Assembly: GCF_026210795.1 (NCBI RefSeq)
Contig: NC_089437.1
Span: forward strand, 868,001-932,000
Reading direction: 5' to 3'
Length of the DNA: 64,000 nucleotides
DNA from: Rhizophagus irregularis
Taxonomy: Eukaryota > Glomeromycota > Glomeromycetes > Glomerales > Glomeraceae
Position 1 is the stretch's first letter. Each line of letters opens with the position of its first letter. The position numbers and the translations under genes are program-made. The notes under the pieces were generated by a model. It did not search any database and had not been told where the DNA came from. It saw only the letters and a list, made by a program, of their open reading frames with translations. This document shows, piece by piece, positions 1 through 11,731 of this stretch.

Positions 1-1553
1 TATACAGGTTATAATTCGTATAGAGAACCCTGTTATTATGGACCTTACATTTAAAATTCTCGATTCAAAAAAAGAAACTAACACACGAACATAGTCGTTA
101 CGTTATAACCTAAGTTTCAATTTAATGCATCACACAAAATATACACCTTACAGAATTCTATTATATTGCCTTTACGTTCATTATATAAATTCACTTCACC
201 TTCCTTCCTCACATAATAATGTTATCCCTTCAGTAGTTCATTATGTTAACGAAAATATTAGGTTCACAAACTAACCAGCTTACATGCAATTCCCAACAAT
301 GTCTCAAATACTTTGTTGTTAGAATTTACAATTCGAGACTTAGAAAAACTGAACATATTTTTTTTCCACTAATAATAAGACAGAAATAACGGGCAGATTA
401 ATTCTATTAGCAGATATTCTCCCGATCGATATTTGCCAATAATGCCATCATTGATAATAAAATACCTTTTTTTTTGGTCGATTGATCACACCTGAATGGA
501 TGCTGCTTACGTATATGGAATGATATCAAAAAAAATGTTACTAATGAAAGGAATAAAACCGAAATGGTTCACATATCAAGAAGATAATCTTATATTATCC
601 AACAATAGAAGACTAAATAACTCAGATAATATAACCCTATCAACAACCCTTCTATCTTCCAAAAACAAATGAATTTCGTTTTGGTCACCTACTTTCAGGA
701 CAACATTTTAGGTAAAATTATAGAAATACAATCACCGAGCGATGGAATCTCGATAACGTATTTGGAACATTAGATAAAAGCGCCGCTAGCAAACAATGAA
801 AATAATCTTATATTCAGTATTCAGACAATGAACGCCATATATTACTCTTTGTCTAGGTTGCCTACCGTTCGCCAACGATATAAATCCAAATCACATGACT
901 ACTCTAGTAAAGACAACGAATCCTAATAATCTTGCGCCAAATTTAGCGCAATTTGCAAAATTAGACACCTTTTTTCTACTCTTAGAATAGAACATTAATA
1001 TTTATTTATAAAAAATTAACGGTTTCCAAGATTTTTCTTCTAATTCAATAGCACATATTATTCAAGATAATTTTCCAATAGTTAAGCTGTATATCCTTAC
1101 CAAACCATGATTTAGAATTTTATCGGTTTAGAGATTTAACGATTTAGCTGATTTTAGCAAGATTATGCTATAGAAAAAACAGATTCATTTTTTGTTAGCG
1201 ATACAGATATCTCATGATTTATGTTACGTCTTACATAATAAACCTAAAAATTTTTCTCCATTAAAATTTAAATTAATTATTTTCCTTGCCTAAAAGACGC
1301 TCTCGCTAAGTTTGTATCGTTAAGATACTTTAGAATATCTATCAATACCAGGATCAATGAAATCATTAATTGCATTAGGTATACAATATTCTTTATTGTA
1401 AAACCAGCATGATAACTAAAATTGTACCAAATACGTGATGATACCTACAGTAAAATTGTCTAACTTTTTTTAACTTCAGAACTTAAAAGCTTGCATGATT
1501 CAAGAGAACATAATTTTTTATTATTCCTACTATATTATATAAAAGATTTTCAT
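1..1553. other. AT-rich intergenic stretch
   Basis: No open frame with recognisable family sequence was seen on either strand. The stretch holds poly(A)/poly(T) runs and no clear inverted or tandem repeat. It may be the 3' flank of the minus-strand gene that ends at 1554. Confidence 0.5.
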
Positions 1554-2786
1554 CTATGTTCTAATTCTTTCACGAATTTTGCATAATGCATTAATCACAG
1601 CTTCTCTTCCTTCTGAGGTTGCAAGATCAAAACCATTTAACGGATCACTATCATCTCCTGGATACCTATCTACTGAAATTGACTGCCGACGTGGACAACC
1701 TGCAGCAAGTTCATACCAATACTTTTTGGAGATTCGAGCATGGTAAAATGTAACATATGTAAAAACTACACGAATCACATATATATGCATTTCAAAAACC
1801 TTTCTAGCAATACGCAAGTTTTCATTCCCACATGCAATTATCTCTCCAGCTATTTGAGATTCCCCATATTCATAGTTTAGTTTGACATTTTTTATATGTC
1901 TATCCTATTAAAAAAAGATCATTTGGATTAATGGGACAATGTAAATATGGATTTGTCAAGCAATCAAAAATATTCAGACCTCAATAACCAACACGGCATA
2001 TTTTCCCAAAAAAATAACGAATTCAGGACGTGCTATCAAAGTTGCACTGCCAACAGTAAATTCGAGCTTTGGACGTAATCTAAGTTTGGATGCAATGGTA
2101 TCAATAAAATACCAGTATATAACAAACAAAAGATATTTCTACCAATACTAACTCAATCACCATGGGCCATTGATCAAAGTTAACAGTACGAAATATTAAA
2201 TGGGTTACCAACGCATCAGTAAAAGTTTCAGCCGTGTCTACTTTTAATTCCGAGTTGATAACAGCTTGATGAAGTTTGTAGATGAAGGCTTTAATAATAT
2301 TATCATTACTTAATTCATTAATATTTAGGTGGAGCTTTTCGAGATCAGAACGTTTGATTTCTGGGAGAATGTACGCTTTCGCCTCTTGCGGAATATTGAC
2401 TATATGAATTTAAGCTGTAAGTATTGAGTTTATTAAGAGAAACGTTAACATAGCGTACCATTTAAATAAGTAGGAATCACTTCGGCTACACGCCTAGCTG
2501 GACGAAAAGTCACATTCAGAGAACGTCTGTCTCGAGGATTGAACAAACTCACAAAATTACTGAGAAAGTTCGGATCACGAAGATGTTCTGAATCTTCCGT
2601 ACTACCACTACCGGAAGCAATTTGTTGTGTTGATTTTTTACTACCGGAAGCAGATTTTCGTGCTGATTCAGTTTGTGCTGATTCTTCACTATTGGAAGTG
2701 TTATGCATTGTATCCATATTATCCTCGCTAGTTTGTTTAGAAAAAACTTTTGATAAAGGAGGTAAGTAAGGGGATAAGTTTTCCAT
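1554..2786 (-). CDS. PD-(D/E)XK-like nuclease-fold protein, multi-exon (possibly decayed)
   Basis: The gene reads leftward from ATG at 2786. Exon 1 (2786-2459) encodes a Ser/Gln-rich, probably disordered head of about 110 aa. A consistent intron joins it to an exon starting at 2399. A later exon ends at 1980 with the core 'RPEFVIF...AVLVIE', and the last exon (1904-1554) starts 'DRHIKNVKLNYEYGESQ' and ends 'CKIRERIRT'. The run P-E ... V-I-E-D-R followed by G-E-S-Q resembles the catalytic core of PD-(D/E)XK-like proteins common in Rhizophagus (often called Crinkler-like), where I would expect P-D and E-D-K. Here the aspartate is Glu and the lysine Arg, so nuclease activity is doubtful. Around 2120-2160 the frame changes by one base with no convincing intron, so this may be a pseudogene. 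Fold assignment is by motif only. Confidence 0.5.
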
Positions 2787-3062
2787 TGATTTTTTTACTT
2801 TTTATTTTTATTTTTATTTTTATATCTCCAAGTGAAAACAGGGTCAGTAGTGACTTCAATAGATTACATATTTACATTTTTTTTTTCTGATCACGTGATA
2901 TAGATTATGTCATGTTTTGTTTGTGTCACTTAAATTTAACCAATTGTAAATTGAGGTCGTTTTAGTTTGAACTTTATGTTATTTAATTTTTTTTTACCTA
3001 TCACATAGTATAGATGCGTCGGCGTCGCATTTAAATTTCGAACTAAAAAAAGTACTTATCAG
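2787..3062. other. intergenic, shared promoter side of the minus gene
   Basis: Short AT-rich spacer upstream of the minus-strand start at 2786. It has homopolymer T runs and no recognised motif. Confidence 0.4.
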
Positions 3063-3311
3063 TCATTTATAGTCCAATAACAGCTTTGACCCACTAACAT
3101 GTTTGTTGCCATTTGACGACAAAGCATAATTATTTTTGTATTGGTTGTGTTTTTTATTTATTTCATCAGGATTCATAGATCTAAATAAAATATCAAAAAC
3201 CACAAGTTCTGGATCACGAGTTTCAACCAAGCAAACAAATTCATCAACATTTTGAATTGGTGAATTTCCTTCTCGTTGATGTTGATAAAGTACCCGTGAC
3301 ATACGTTCCAT
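3063..3311 (-). pseudogene. truncated copy of a multi-copy Rhizophagus family of unknown function
   Basis: An 82-codon minus-strand frame contains 'VDEFVCLVETRDPELVVFD' and 'FRSMNPDEINKK', then a Lys/Asn-rich run and 'KHVSGSKLLLDY'. The pattern 'ETRDPxL...DxLxxSMNP' is what I remember from a highly repeated fungal family that is normally several hundred residues long. Only its start is present here and the frame stops. Function is unknown. The recall of the family is from memory and was not checked. Confidence 0.4.
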
Positions 3312-4697
3312 TTGACTATTAAAAAAATTAGAAAACTGTGTAGATTCTGTTATAATTTATAATATATAGTTAGAAATAAATATGATAATAAATAATGAAT
3401 AATTAAAAATTCTAATTGTACATTACCTTTATTGCTACCATTTTTTTGTTGACTCCTCCAATTTCTTTTCAAGTTCCTACCTTAATTTGCAATTCTAAAT
3501 GTTTTATAGTAATTACATTATTCTCTTAATCCCTTTTTTCTTGAATATTCTTTCCATGATAAACAGTATCCTTTGTTGTATCATTACTTCTTTTAAGATC
3601 TTTTCATATTGCGATCATAGCAAACTAATTTATTATAATGTTCCTTGCATAATTAATAACAAACTTAAAGTTTAACGGTTAGTAAAGATGCTTTAGGACT
3701 CATTTGCGCTTTTGTTAGTGTTTGTGTTTGTAAATATTCAAAATCTCTCTTTATTTTCTCTACCCTTTTTACGATCACATACCCGCATATCGTCCCTTAT
3801 TATAATTATTCAACATTTAGAATAGTTTGAAGTCCCCCCAAAAAAAAGGTAGATCTAGAAAAACTAAAAGTAGATCTAAGTGGAGCGAAACGTAAAGAAT
3901 ATAATATATAAATTTGAGATTTATGTTTGTTATGTATTTTACGCAAATTTTATAACACGTTATTTTTTTTATTTTTTTTATAATAAACATTTAATATAAA
4001 TTCAATTGAACGTAATCAACCAATCATAATTGCCTTGATGAAACGGTATAAATCAAATTTATTGGTTCAAATAAAATATTCAACGTTCAATATAAAAATA
4101 GTTAATTTTGAAATAGGCATAAGTTGATCAATTAATGAATATATAATATTTTTTTTTTCAAGGATTTTTTTTATTTTTTGAAATAAAATGGAATTTTCTC
4201 ACTATTAATAAATAAGTTCATTATATTTTTGAGTAAATTAAATAGAAGCTAATTAGACATTTTTTTTCTTATGTCCAAAAAATTTATTGGACATTTGAAT
4301 ATATATCCAATTAGATGTCAAACACTGTTTGCTCAGGTTGTTTGTTACTTCTATACTAGGTACTACGTCAATCACAACAAGCTTTGATTTATCAACGTAT
4401 ACGTACTTTTACATTAAAATTTAAAAATCGGCTTTATGAAAACTGAAGATTACTTTTGAAATTTTATGTCCATTTTAAAAAATTATTTGTTTATTGAATG
4501 ACACACAATCAGTAAAAAATATCAACACTTGATATAAAGATTTCGGAACTTTACGTAATAAAAAATCTAACTTTCATTTTACTCTATATAAAAAAATAAA
4601 TGTTCGTATAAAAATTTTTAAGATAAAAAGAAAATAACATTTATTTGAAATCATTATAACAAAATTCAAAAAAAAAAGTAATATATGATGAATTAAT
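3312..4697. other. AT-rich intergenic stretch
   Basis: No coding family, tRNA or clear repeat was recognised. A short direct motif, 'gtagatcta', occurs twice near 3850-3880. Confidence 0.4.
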
Positions 4698-6138
4698 CTA
4701 AGAATCTTGGAAAGTCATCATCGCATTTAAATCACATTCTTTATCGCAATTTGACAAGTCAGAATCTTCAATTTCTATTTCTTCACTCGTCTTTTTTTCT
4801 TTAGAATAAAAAACGGTACATACATTATTATTGTTTTCAGAATCAATACTATTAAGTTCTGAATTTACTTGACGAATATTTGGTCGTTTATCTGGTTCGT
4901 GTTCCCAACATTCTATTCGTTCAAATAAATCGTTATTAGTTTGCAATAACAAAGAAAATTTATATTACAGTAGTTCAAAAGGAACCGAATTATTTTCATA
5001 CTTACTTTGATAGAGTTCAATAAATTTAACATTCGTGTTTGGAATAGGTTTTTCTCTTACACCATTAAGAATTTCTAACATGACAACATGATTATCTCTC
5101 GTTTCATAATTGAAAGGGAATGAACGACTGGTTAATTCCCAGAATATAACTCCCAAACTATATATATCTGATTTCTCGTTTAATTTATATAAAGTTTTAC
5201 GATCAAACATTTTAGGATCCACGTAAGGTATTACACCCCATACTTCAGTATTATAACATTTTGAGCCTTTTAAGCATGAACGTCCAAAATCTGCTAATTT
5301 TATTGTATCTTTATGTATTAAGATATTATTGGGATGCTAAAAAAAAAAGAATATATTAATAATACAATATAACGAATCAGTAACGCTCTATAATTCATAA
5401 ATAATATGGATATATTTACAAGATCTCCGTGTATTACTCCTTTATCATTATGTAACCATAAGATCGCACTTGCAATTTCTTTAGCAAACTTCAGTTGGTT
5501 CTCCCATTTAAATGTTATAGTATCATCCCTTAAATATTTTCCTAACGTCCCACTGTCCGCATATTCAAGAACAAGCGAATATTGTTTTTCATCTAATGAA
5601 TATTAAGAATATTAAACATGTAAATATAAATCATTATAAATTTAATAAATAAAATTATTATACCTTCTAATTTTGTAACTCCATAGAATGTGATAATGTT
5701 TGGATAAGGACTAATTAAACCCGTTAAACAAATCTACAGGGCAATATAAGGTATTATACAAAAATAACATCTTGGGTGAAAAAATTTAATATATATTTAG
5801 TACTGTACCTCATTAATGGCTTCTTTCATAGAACTTTTGACGAGCTTTTTAATTACAACTTTTGTATTCATCCAGTCTACAATATGAACCAAAGCGGTTC
5901 CTTCCGAACTAATCTCTGCAAAATTCTTAAAGTCTTGAGGTTCATGACGACGAATTATTTGCAATATCTTATCATCTAATGATATCATCAGGCTATCGTC
6001 GGTATACTCTTCGAGGCGCAGCTATTACGGCATTATTATGCACATATATGGTTGGCATAAGTTTTTGTGTACCCATATCTTTGATCGGTCGGTAAGCGAC
6101 AAAGAAAAACTCCAGCCACGTGATAAAAAAAAAACCAT
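4698..6138 (-). CDS. small TKL-type protein kinase (copy 1)
   Basis: Predicted serine/threonine or dual-specificity kinase of about 335 aa, cytosolic. Exons read 6021-5809, 5733-5664, 5592-5420, 5336-5006 and 4912-4698. All splice sites are GT-AG, and the lengths keep frame to a stop. The N-lobe has a degenerate glycine loop ('ISSEGTALV') and the lysine strand 'KVVIKKL'. Then come 'LVLEYADSGTL' (hinge), 'GVIHGDLHPNNILI' (catalytic loop, HGD in place of HRD), 'IKLADFG' (DFG intact) and 'KSDIYSLGVIFWELTS' (helix F). The last exon starts 'CWEHEPDKRPNI' and ends in an acidic tail. The start is uncertain. An ATG lies in exon 1 at 5988, but homology with the copies at 8.3 and 10.7 kb extends to 6021, and a conserved ATG at 6138-6136 could be a start micro-exon. 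It stands in inverted orientation to the next two copies. Confidence 0.75.
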
Positions 6139-6180
6139 ATAAACGCTGGCTTCTTCTGTTGTGGCGCAGTTTTCCATATC
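6100..6180 (-). promoter_or_regulatory. conserved upstream block of the kinase family (copy 1)
   Basis: On the minus strand this reads 'AACTGCGCCACAAC', then a short spacer and 'ATATGGTTTTTTTTTTATC'. The same order is found before the kinase copies at 8.3 and 10.7 kb, and again near 19.95 kb without a gene. It is probably core promoter and 5' leader. The conserved ATGG may also be the start codon with the donor site beside it. Confidence 0.5.
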
Positions 6181-8150
6181 GACAATTTTAATTTACAAAT
6201 AAAATTTTATCAACTGGTGTTTCTTTAGGCTTTCTGAGTTTCTGTATATTGTAGTTGAGGAAATTGATTTTACATAATTTTAAACTCAAAGAACGAAAAG
6301 GAATATAATTTTAACACAGAAATAAAAGCAAATTGTACCTTTGTATTAACACAGAATAAAAGAAATGTAAAGCGTATATTGGTATATGTATAATTTTTTA
6401 ACGAAATTTGAGGTTGAAAAGTTTATTCCCGATGACGTTATGTAATAAAATATTTGAATAGTCTCGGAAAATTCGTTTTTGGAATGGTAGAAGTTAAAAT
6501 AGTAGAAGCCAAATTACAACAAATGGCCCAAGTCAATAGACCATAACGAAGAAGTATAATTTAACGAGTAACAGACTTGAAAGTTGAAAAGTCGTGTTTC
6601 TTTGTATAAATTGCATTCTGTGTATCTAATACCGCAATAAGAAATGTGAATAGCTAAATTATGTAATACAAAAATAGCCCTTTTTTAAATAGATATACTC
6701 ATTTCTTTATTAGGTATAATTTATATACACAATATATTACAATGAAAATACAAAAATCGCTAGTCAAGATTTAGATTCAGATAATCATATAATTAATAGT
6801 AATATTGGTCTTAAACTAAATGTAAAAATCAAGTTTAATTAGTATCAAGGAAAAAGCTGCCGTTACTTATCTACCACAGTTAACAAAGCGAGCATAAATT
6901 AACTTTTTTTTATCATTAAACCAACGGTTTATGTGAAAGATAGAGTGAATAAGTGGATTTATTTTAAAGAATTTTTCCAATTTTCTTATTCTTTTATTAA
7001 ATCGATTTATCATTAGTTGGTAGCGTCAGGTGTTGTAAAAAATTATAAAGCTTTCAGGACTTTTTTTTACCAAGGAAAAAAATGAAAAAAAATAATATAA
7101 AATCAATTGAATCCAATAACAGATAAATACAATTTAATAAAATATAACGGATAATAATCAATGAAATAAAATCTTTAATAATATCCTATTTTAAAAAATC
7201 CAAATCCATCATTAATATAAATATTATAAAAACATAATTCCCATCTTTGGAGAGTATTTATTATATGAATACTGTAAACTCTCTAATGGTAAATTCCTAC
7301 TTTTGATGATTTAACAGCAATACTTACATAAATAATATGTAATCAAATTATTCATGATTCGTGAACTGTATACTAAAAAAATAATTTAATTAAAGTGTCA
7401 AAAACAATTCTTAATAAATTATTTTATTTAAAATTTAAAAATTTTGTTACCAACTTAATAATAAATATGACGGCCAAAAATTAGATGATTCTTATAAAAA
7501 AAGTATTTTTTATTAATGATACAAAATCATCGAGTGTGAATAGTATAATTAATTTCAAATAAAAATGCGAAACAGATTGTCCGGAGCGAAGCGAAGGATA
7601 ATTATAATTATAATTTATATAGTCAATTTTTATTATTCTTAAAAGATCCAAAAAAATTGTAGAATATAAATTATTAAATTATTTATTTAATTGATCTAAT
7701 AAATATAATGTTAATACTGTAATAGTAATCAGAATAATGAAAACATCTCGAAATCATGTAAAAATGGTAAGAGAAATTTTCATACTGAAAATCTTAAATG
7801 TGATTTGCCGAACTAATGTATGCAGCTGTAGCGTAACATAACAAAATGCGGATGAAATTATATATAACGAATTTCGTACAGCGGTCTTTTTAGTTTTAAA
7901 AAATTATATTTCTTTTATTTTGGTTATATTTACATATCGTTAAAATTATATACTTTTCACTTCTTTTATTTTGTCAAATTTCTAAAAACTATCTTTTTTA
8001 TTTCCTTTAATTGTCATATTTAGAATTATCATTCTTTTATTCTGGTCAATATTAAAAACACATTTTGCCGTTATTTGAGTTATTCCTGTGTTAAAAAATT
8101 TATGTTAAAAAATTTATAATTAACTCACATTCCAAAACGAAAGACACTCG
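6181..8150. other. long spacer between divergent kinase copies
   Basis: AT-rich, with no supported gene. From about 7440 it becomes homologous to 10.1 kb and to 18.48-19.5 kb, so its right part belongs to the duplicated kinase upstream region. It includes the GC-richer motif 'tccggagcgaagcgaagg' near 7580, which recurs at 10140. Confidence 0.5.
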
Positions 8151-8215
8151 AAAGAAAAAACTGCGCCACAACCACCATCAACCCGATATTTAAATGGTTT
8201 TTTTTTTTAAAGTGG
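8150..8215 (+). promoter_or_regulatory. conserved upstream block of the kinase family (copy 2)
   Basis: Contains 'actgcgccacaaccacc' followed by 'gatatttaaatgg' and a T tract. It is shared with 10.5-10.6 kb, with 19.92-19.97 kb and, inverted, with 6.1-6.2 kb. The AT core could serve as a TATA-like element. Confidence 0.5.
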
Positions 8216-9628
8216 GCTGAAAATAACAAAAAAAACGGATGAATGTGCATCAATCTGCATCTGCATCATCAAAAACGCCCAATATCTAATTATACTAGCT
8301 GCTACGCCTCGAGACCGATACCGAAAGTACGCTAAAGATATTATTAGATGACGTGACGTTACAAATCAAATGTTATGAACCTCAAAACTTTAAGAAACTT
8401 ACTGAGATTTCTTCTGGAGGATTCGCTTCGGTTTATGCTGCAGACTGGAAAAATGCGACAATATTTGCAATTAAAAAATTTCGCAATAGTTGTTCTATGG
8501 AAGAGATTATTAATGAGGTATGATGATTTTTGTTTCCGTAAAATTTTTTTTTTTTTGACATTTAGATGAATCATACATTTTATTTTTTAGGTTTTTTTAA
8601 CGGAAAAGGTTGATTTTCATCCAAATATAATTAAATTTTGTGGAGTTACGAAATTTAAAGGTAAAGTAATATTGCCACGCAACGTCTTGACATTGTGAAA
8701 CAGTTCTAGAACTGACCTAGTTGACAACTGCACATTATCACAATCGTTCTGGGTACACGTTTTTTGAATGTCATATAAACAAATATTTAAAAGAATTATA
8801 TACTTTTTTTAGACGAAAAAAATTATTCGCTTGTTCTTGAGTACGCGAACGGTGGAACATTAGGAGAATATTTAAGGAATAATGCTATAACTTTTGAATG
8901 GAAAAATCAATTGGAGTTTGCTAAAGAAATTGCAAGTGCGATTTCATGGTTACATGATGATGATAAGGGAATCATACACGGAGATCTTGTAAGTTATTCA
9001 AAATTATTATATTCGCTTTATAGTTTAAGTTTATTTTAATTAATAAATTTTTATTTAGCATCCCGGTAATATCTTGATACATCAACATACGATAAAAATA
9101 GCAGATTTTGGATGTTCACGTTTAGACGGATCGGTTATTTATAAAAAAGAAAAAGCATACGGCGTAATGCTTTACATGGATCCCAAAATTCTTAAGGATC
9201 ACTCAGTCGATTTAACCAAAAAATCTGATATATATAGCTTAGCGGTATTATTCTGGCAGTTAACGAGTTGTAAACCACCTTTCGAATCTGAAACAGAAAT
9301 TGGTTTAAAGATCCGCATCATTAATGGTCAAAGAGAAATTCCTATCCCAAACACAAATGGTGAATATGTTAAGCTTTATCAGAGTAAGTGTATAATCTTA
9401 ATAATGATAATATTCTAATTTTTTTTTGTAATAAGAATATTATCTAACCCTAACATGTCTATTTAAATAGAATGTTGGGAACTTGAACCAGATGACAGGC
9501 CAGATATTTCCGAAATAGTTACTATACTTAAAAGTATTAGCCCCGAAAAAAATAATTCAATCGCCAACTTTGAAGAAAGTGAAATAATAAAAGAATTAGA
9601 AAACTATAGTTTGTCATGTCAAGTTTGA
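8194..9628 (+). CDS. small TKL-type protein kinase (copy 2)
   Basis: Predicted kinase of about 316 aa. Exons are 8299-8517, 8591-8660, 8813-8988, 9059-9383 and 9471-9628, all GT-AG, in frame to TGA at 9626. Motifs in order: glycine loop 'ISSGGFASVY', lysine strand 'IFAIKKF', hinge 'LVLEYANGGTLGEYL', catalytic loop 'IIHGDLHPGNILI' (HGD, with the catalytic Asp kept), 'IKIADFGCS', 'KSDIYSLAVLFWQLTS' and 'CWELEPDDRPDI'. The kinase core is complete, so activity is plausible. Exon 1 has no ATG between an in-frame stop (TAG 8296-8298, overlapping the acceptor) and the conserved coding. A start micro-exon at 8194-8196 (ATG, then GTTTTT) would splice in phase to 8299 across 102 bases. This is the left member of a tandem duplication. 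Confidence 0.75.
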
Positions 9629-10499
9629 ATATCGAATTAGAAATTAGTACTAGACTCTTATCTTCACCGTTTTATATGTAATTTTCGTTTTTTTTTTGGT
9701 ATTATGACGTTAACAGATATTAGACAAATAAAAGAAAATACATGAACGAAATAATATTTTGTGAAAAATAATGACATTGTAATTATTATCTTGTTTTCCT
9801 TGAGATTCAAACAACTCTACGTTATTTTTGAAACCGTCAACACATGGAAAGAGTTTCCAATAATGTTACTTTATTTTATCATATTTAAAGTCAAATTAGG
9901 TATAACACACTGTTATTATTTATTAGAAACAAGAAATGAATCACATATTTTTTTTTAGTTTATTGTATCACAGAGCCTAATACTCTGAGATATCATTTCC
10001 TGAACTTATCCATTTAGTGGCAATAAAGCCACTTATAATCTTTCTTGCGGTACACATGATCTCAAGTTTTCATTTTTTTTCCTCTCGCATATATCATATA
10101 TAATTAATTTCAAATGAAAAAAAAATGCGAAATAGATTGTCCGGAGCGAAGCGAAGGATAATTATAATTATATAGTCAATTTTTATAACTCTTAAAAGAT
10201 CCAAAAAAAAATGATAGAATATAAATTATCAAATTATTTTATATTTAATTGATCTAATAAATATAATGTTAATAATAGTAATCAGAATAGGCGGTCTTTT
10301 CTTTTATTTTGGTTATATTTACATATCGTTAAAATTATACACTTTTCACTTCTTTTATTTTGTCAAATTTCTAAAAACTACCTTTTTATTTCCTTTAATT
10401 GTCAAATTTAGAAATAATCATTCTTTTATTCTGGTCAATATTAAAAACACATTTTGCCGTTATTTGAGTTATTCCTATAAGTTAAAAAATTTATAATTA
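9629..10499. other. spacer between the tandem kinase units
   Basis: Noncoding flank of the duplication. It includes the 3' flank of copy 2, repeated at 15121-15570, and the start of the next unit at 10106. Confidence 0.5.
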
Positions 10500-10600
10500 A
10501 CTCACATTCCAAACGAAAGACACTCGAAAGCCTAAAGAAAAAACTGCGCCACAACCACTATCAAGGGAAAAGAACCCGATATTTAAATGGTTTTTTTTTT
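10500..10600 (+). promoter_or_regulatory. conserved upstream block of the kinase family (copy 3)
   Basis: Same 'ctgcgccacaaccac ... gatatttaaatgg + T tract' order as before copy 2. A possible start micro-exon is ATG at 10587-10589, giving a 134-base intron to 10724. Confidence 0.45.
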
Positions 10601-11731
10601 TAAAAGTGGGTCGAAAATAACTTCTGTTTATCAATTGCAACATACACAACATACGCCCGCATCAAAAAAATCGCCATAAAAAAATGCCCGCATCATCAAA
10701 AAACGCCCAATGTCTAATTATAGCAGCTGCGCCTCGAGACTAATATCAAAAATACGCTGAAGATATTATTATTAGATGATGTGACGTTACAAATCAACTG
10801 TTATGAACCTCAAAATTTTAAGAAACTCGCTGAGATTTCTTCTGGAGGATTCGCTTCGGTTTATGCTGCAGACTGGAAAAATGCGACAATATTTGCAATT
10901 AAAAAATTTCGCAATAGTTGTTCTATGGAAGAGATTATTAATGAGGTATGATTTTTGTTTACGTAAAATTTTTTTTTTACATTTAAATAAATCATACATT
11001 TTTTTTTTTAGGTTTTTTTAACGGAAAAGGTTGATTTTCATCCAAATATAATTAAATTTTGTGGAGTTACGAAATTTAAAGGTAAAGTAATAATTCTATA
11101 GTTAATAAAAAATATCTAGATGATTGGAGATTATTGTTGCACGCAACGTGTCCCTTTATACTCTTTGACATTGTGAAACAGTTCTAGAACTGATCTACTT
11201 GACAACTGCACATGATCTCAATCGTTCAGAAAGATCTGGGTACATATTTTTTGAACGTTATATAAACAAATATTTAAAAAAGAATTATATACTTTTTTTT
11301 AGACGAAAAAAATTATTCGCTTGTTCTTGAGTACGCGAACGGTGGAACATTAGGAGAATATTTAAGGAACAATGCTATAACTTTTGAATGGAAAAATCAA
11401 TTAGAGTTTGCTAAAGAAATTGCAAGTGCGATTTCATGGTTACATGATGATAAGGGAATCATACACGGAGATCTTGTAAGTTATCCAAAATCATTATATT
11501 CGCTTAATAGTTTAAGTTTTATTTTAATTAATAAATTTTATTTAGCATCCCGGTAATATCTTGATACATCAACATACAATAAAAATAGCAGATTTTGGAT
11601 GTTCACGTTTAGAGATCTGTTTTGGTTGAAAAACTCTTTCTGACGATCATTCTGCCCAAATTTTCAGCGGAAAGAAAAACGTCTTTTATGAGTTTTTTTT
11701 ATTAATAAAACCTAAATAAAAAACCTCAAAA

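Larger units (their letters stand above)
7551..10090 (+). repeat. tandem segmental duplication, left unit
   Basis: This unit holds kinase copy 2 with its upstream and downstream flanks. It aligns over nearly its whole length with 10106-15585 once the 2.7-kb retroelement there is removed. Shared markers include 'tccggagcgaagcgaagg' upstream, the kinase exons, and 'ttcaccgttttatat' and 'ggcaataaagcc' downstream. Confidence 0.75.
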
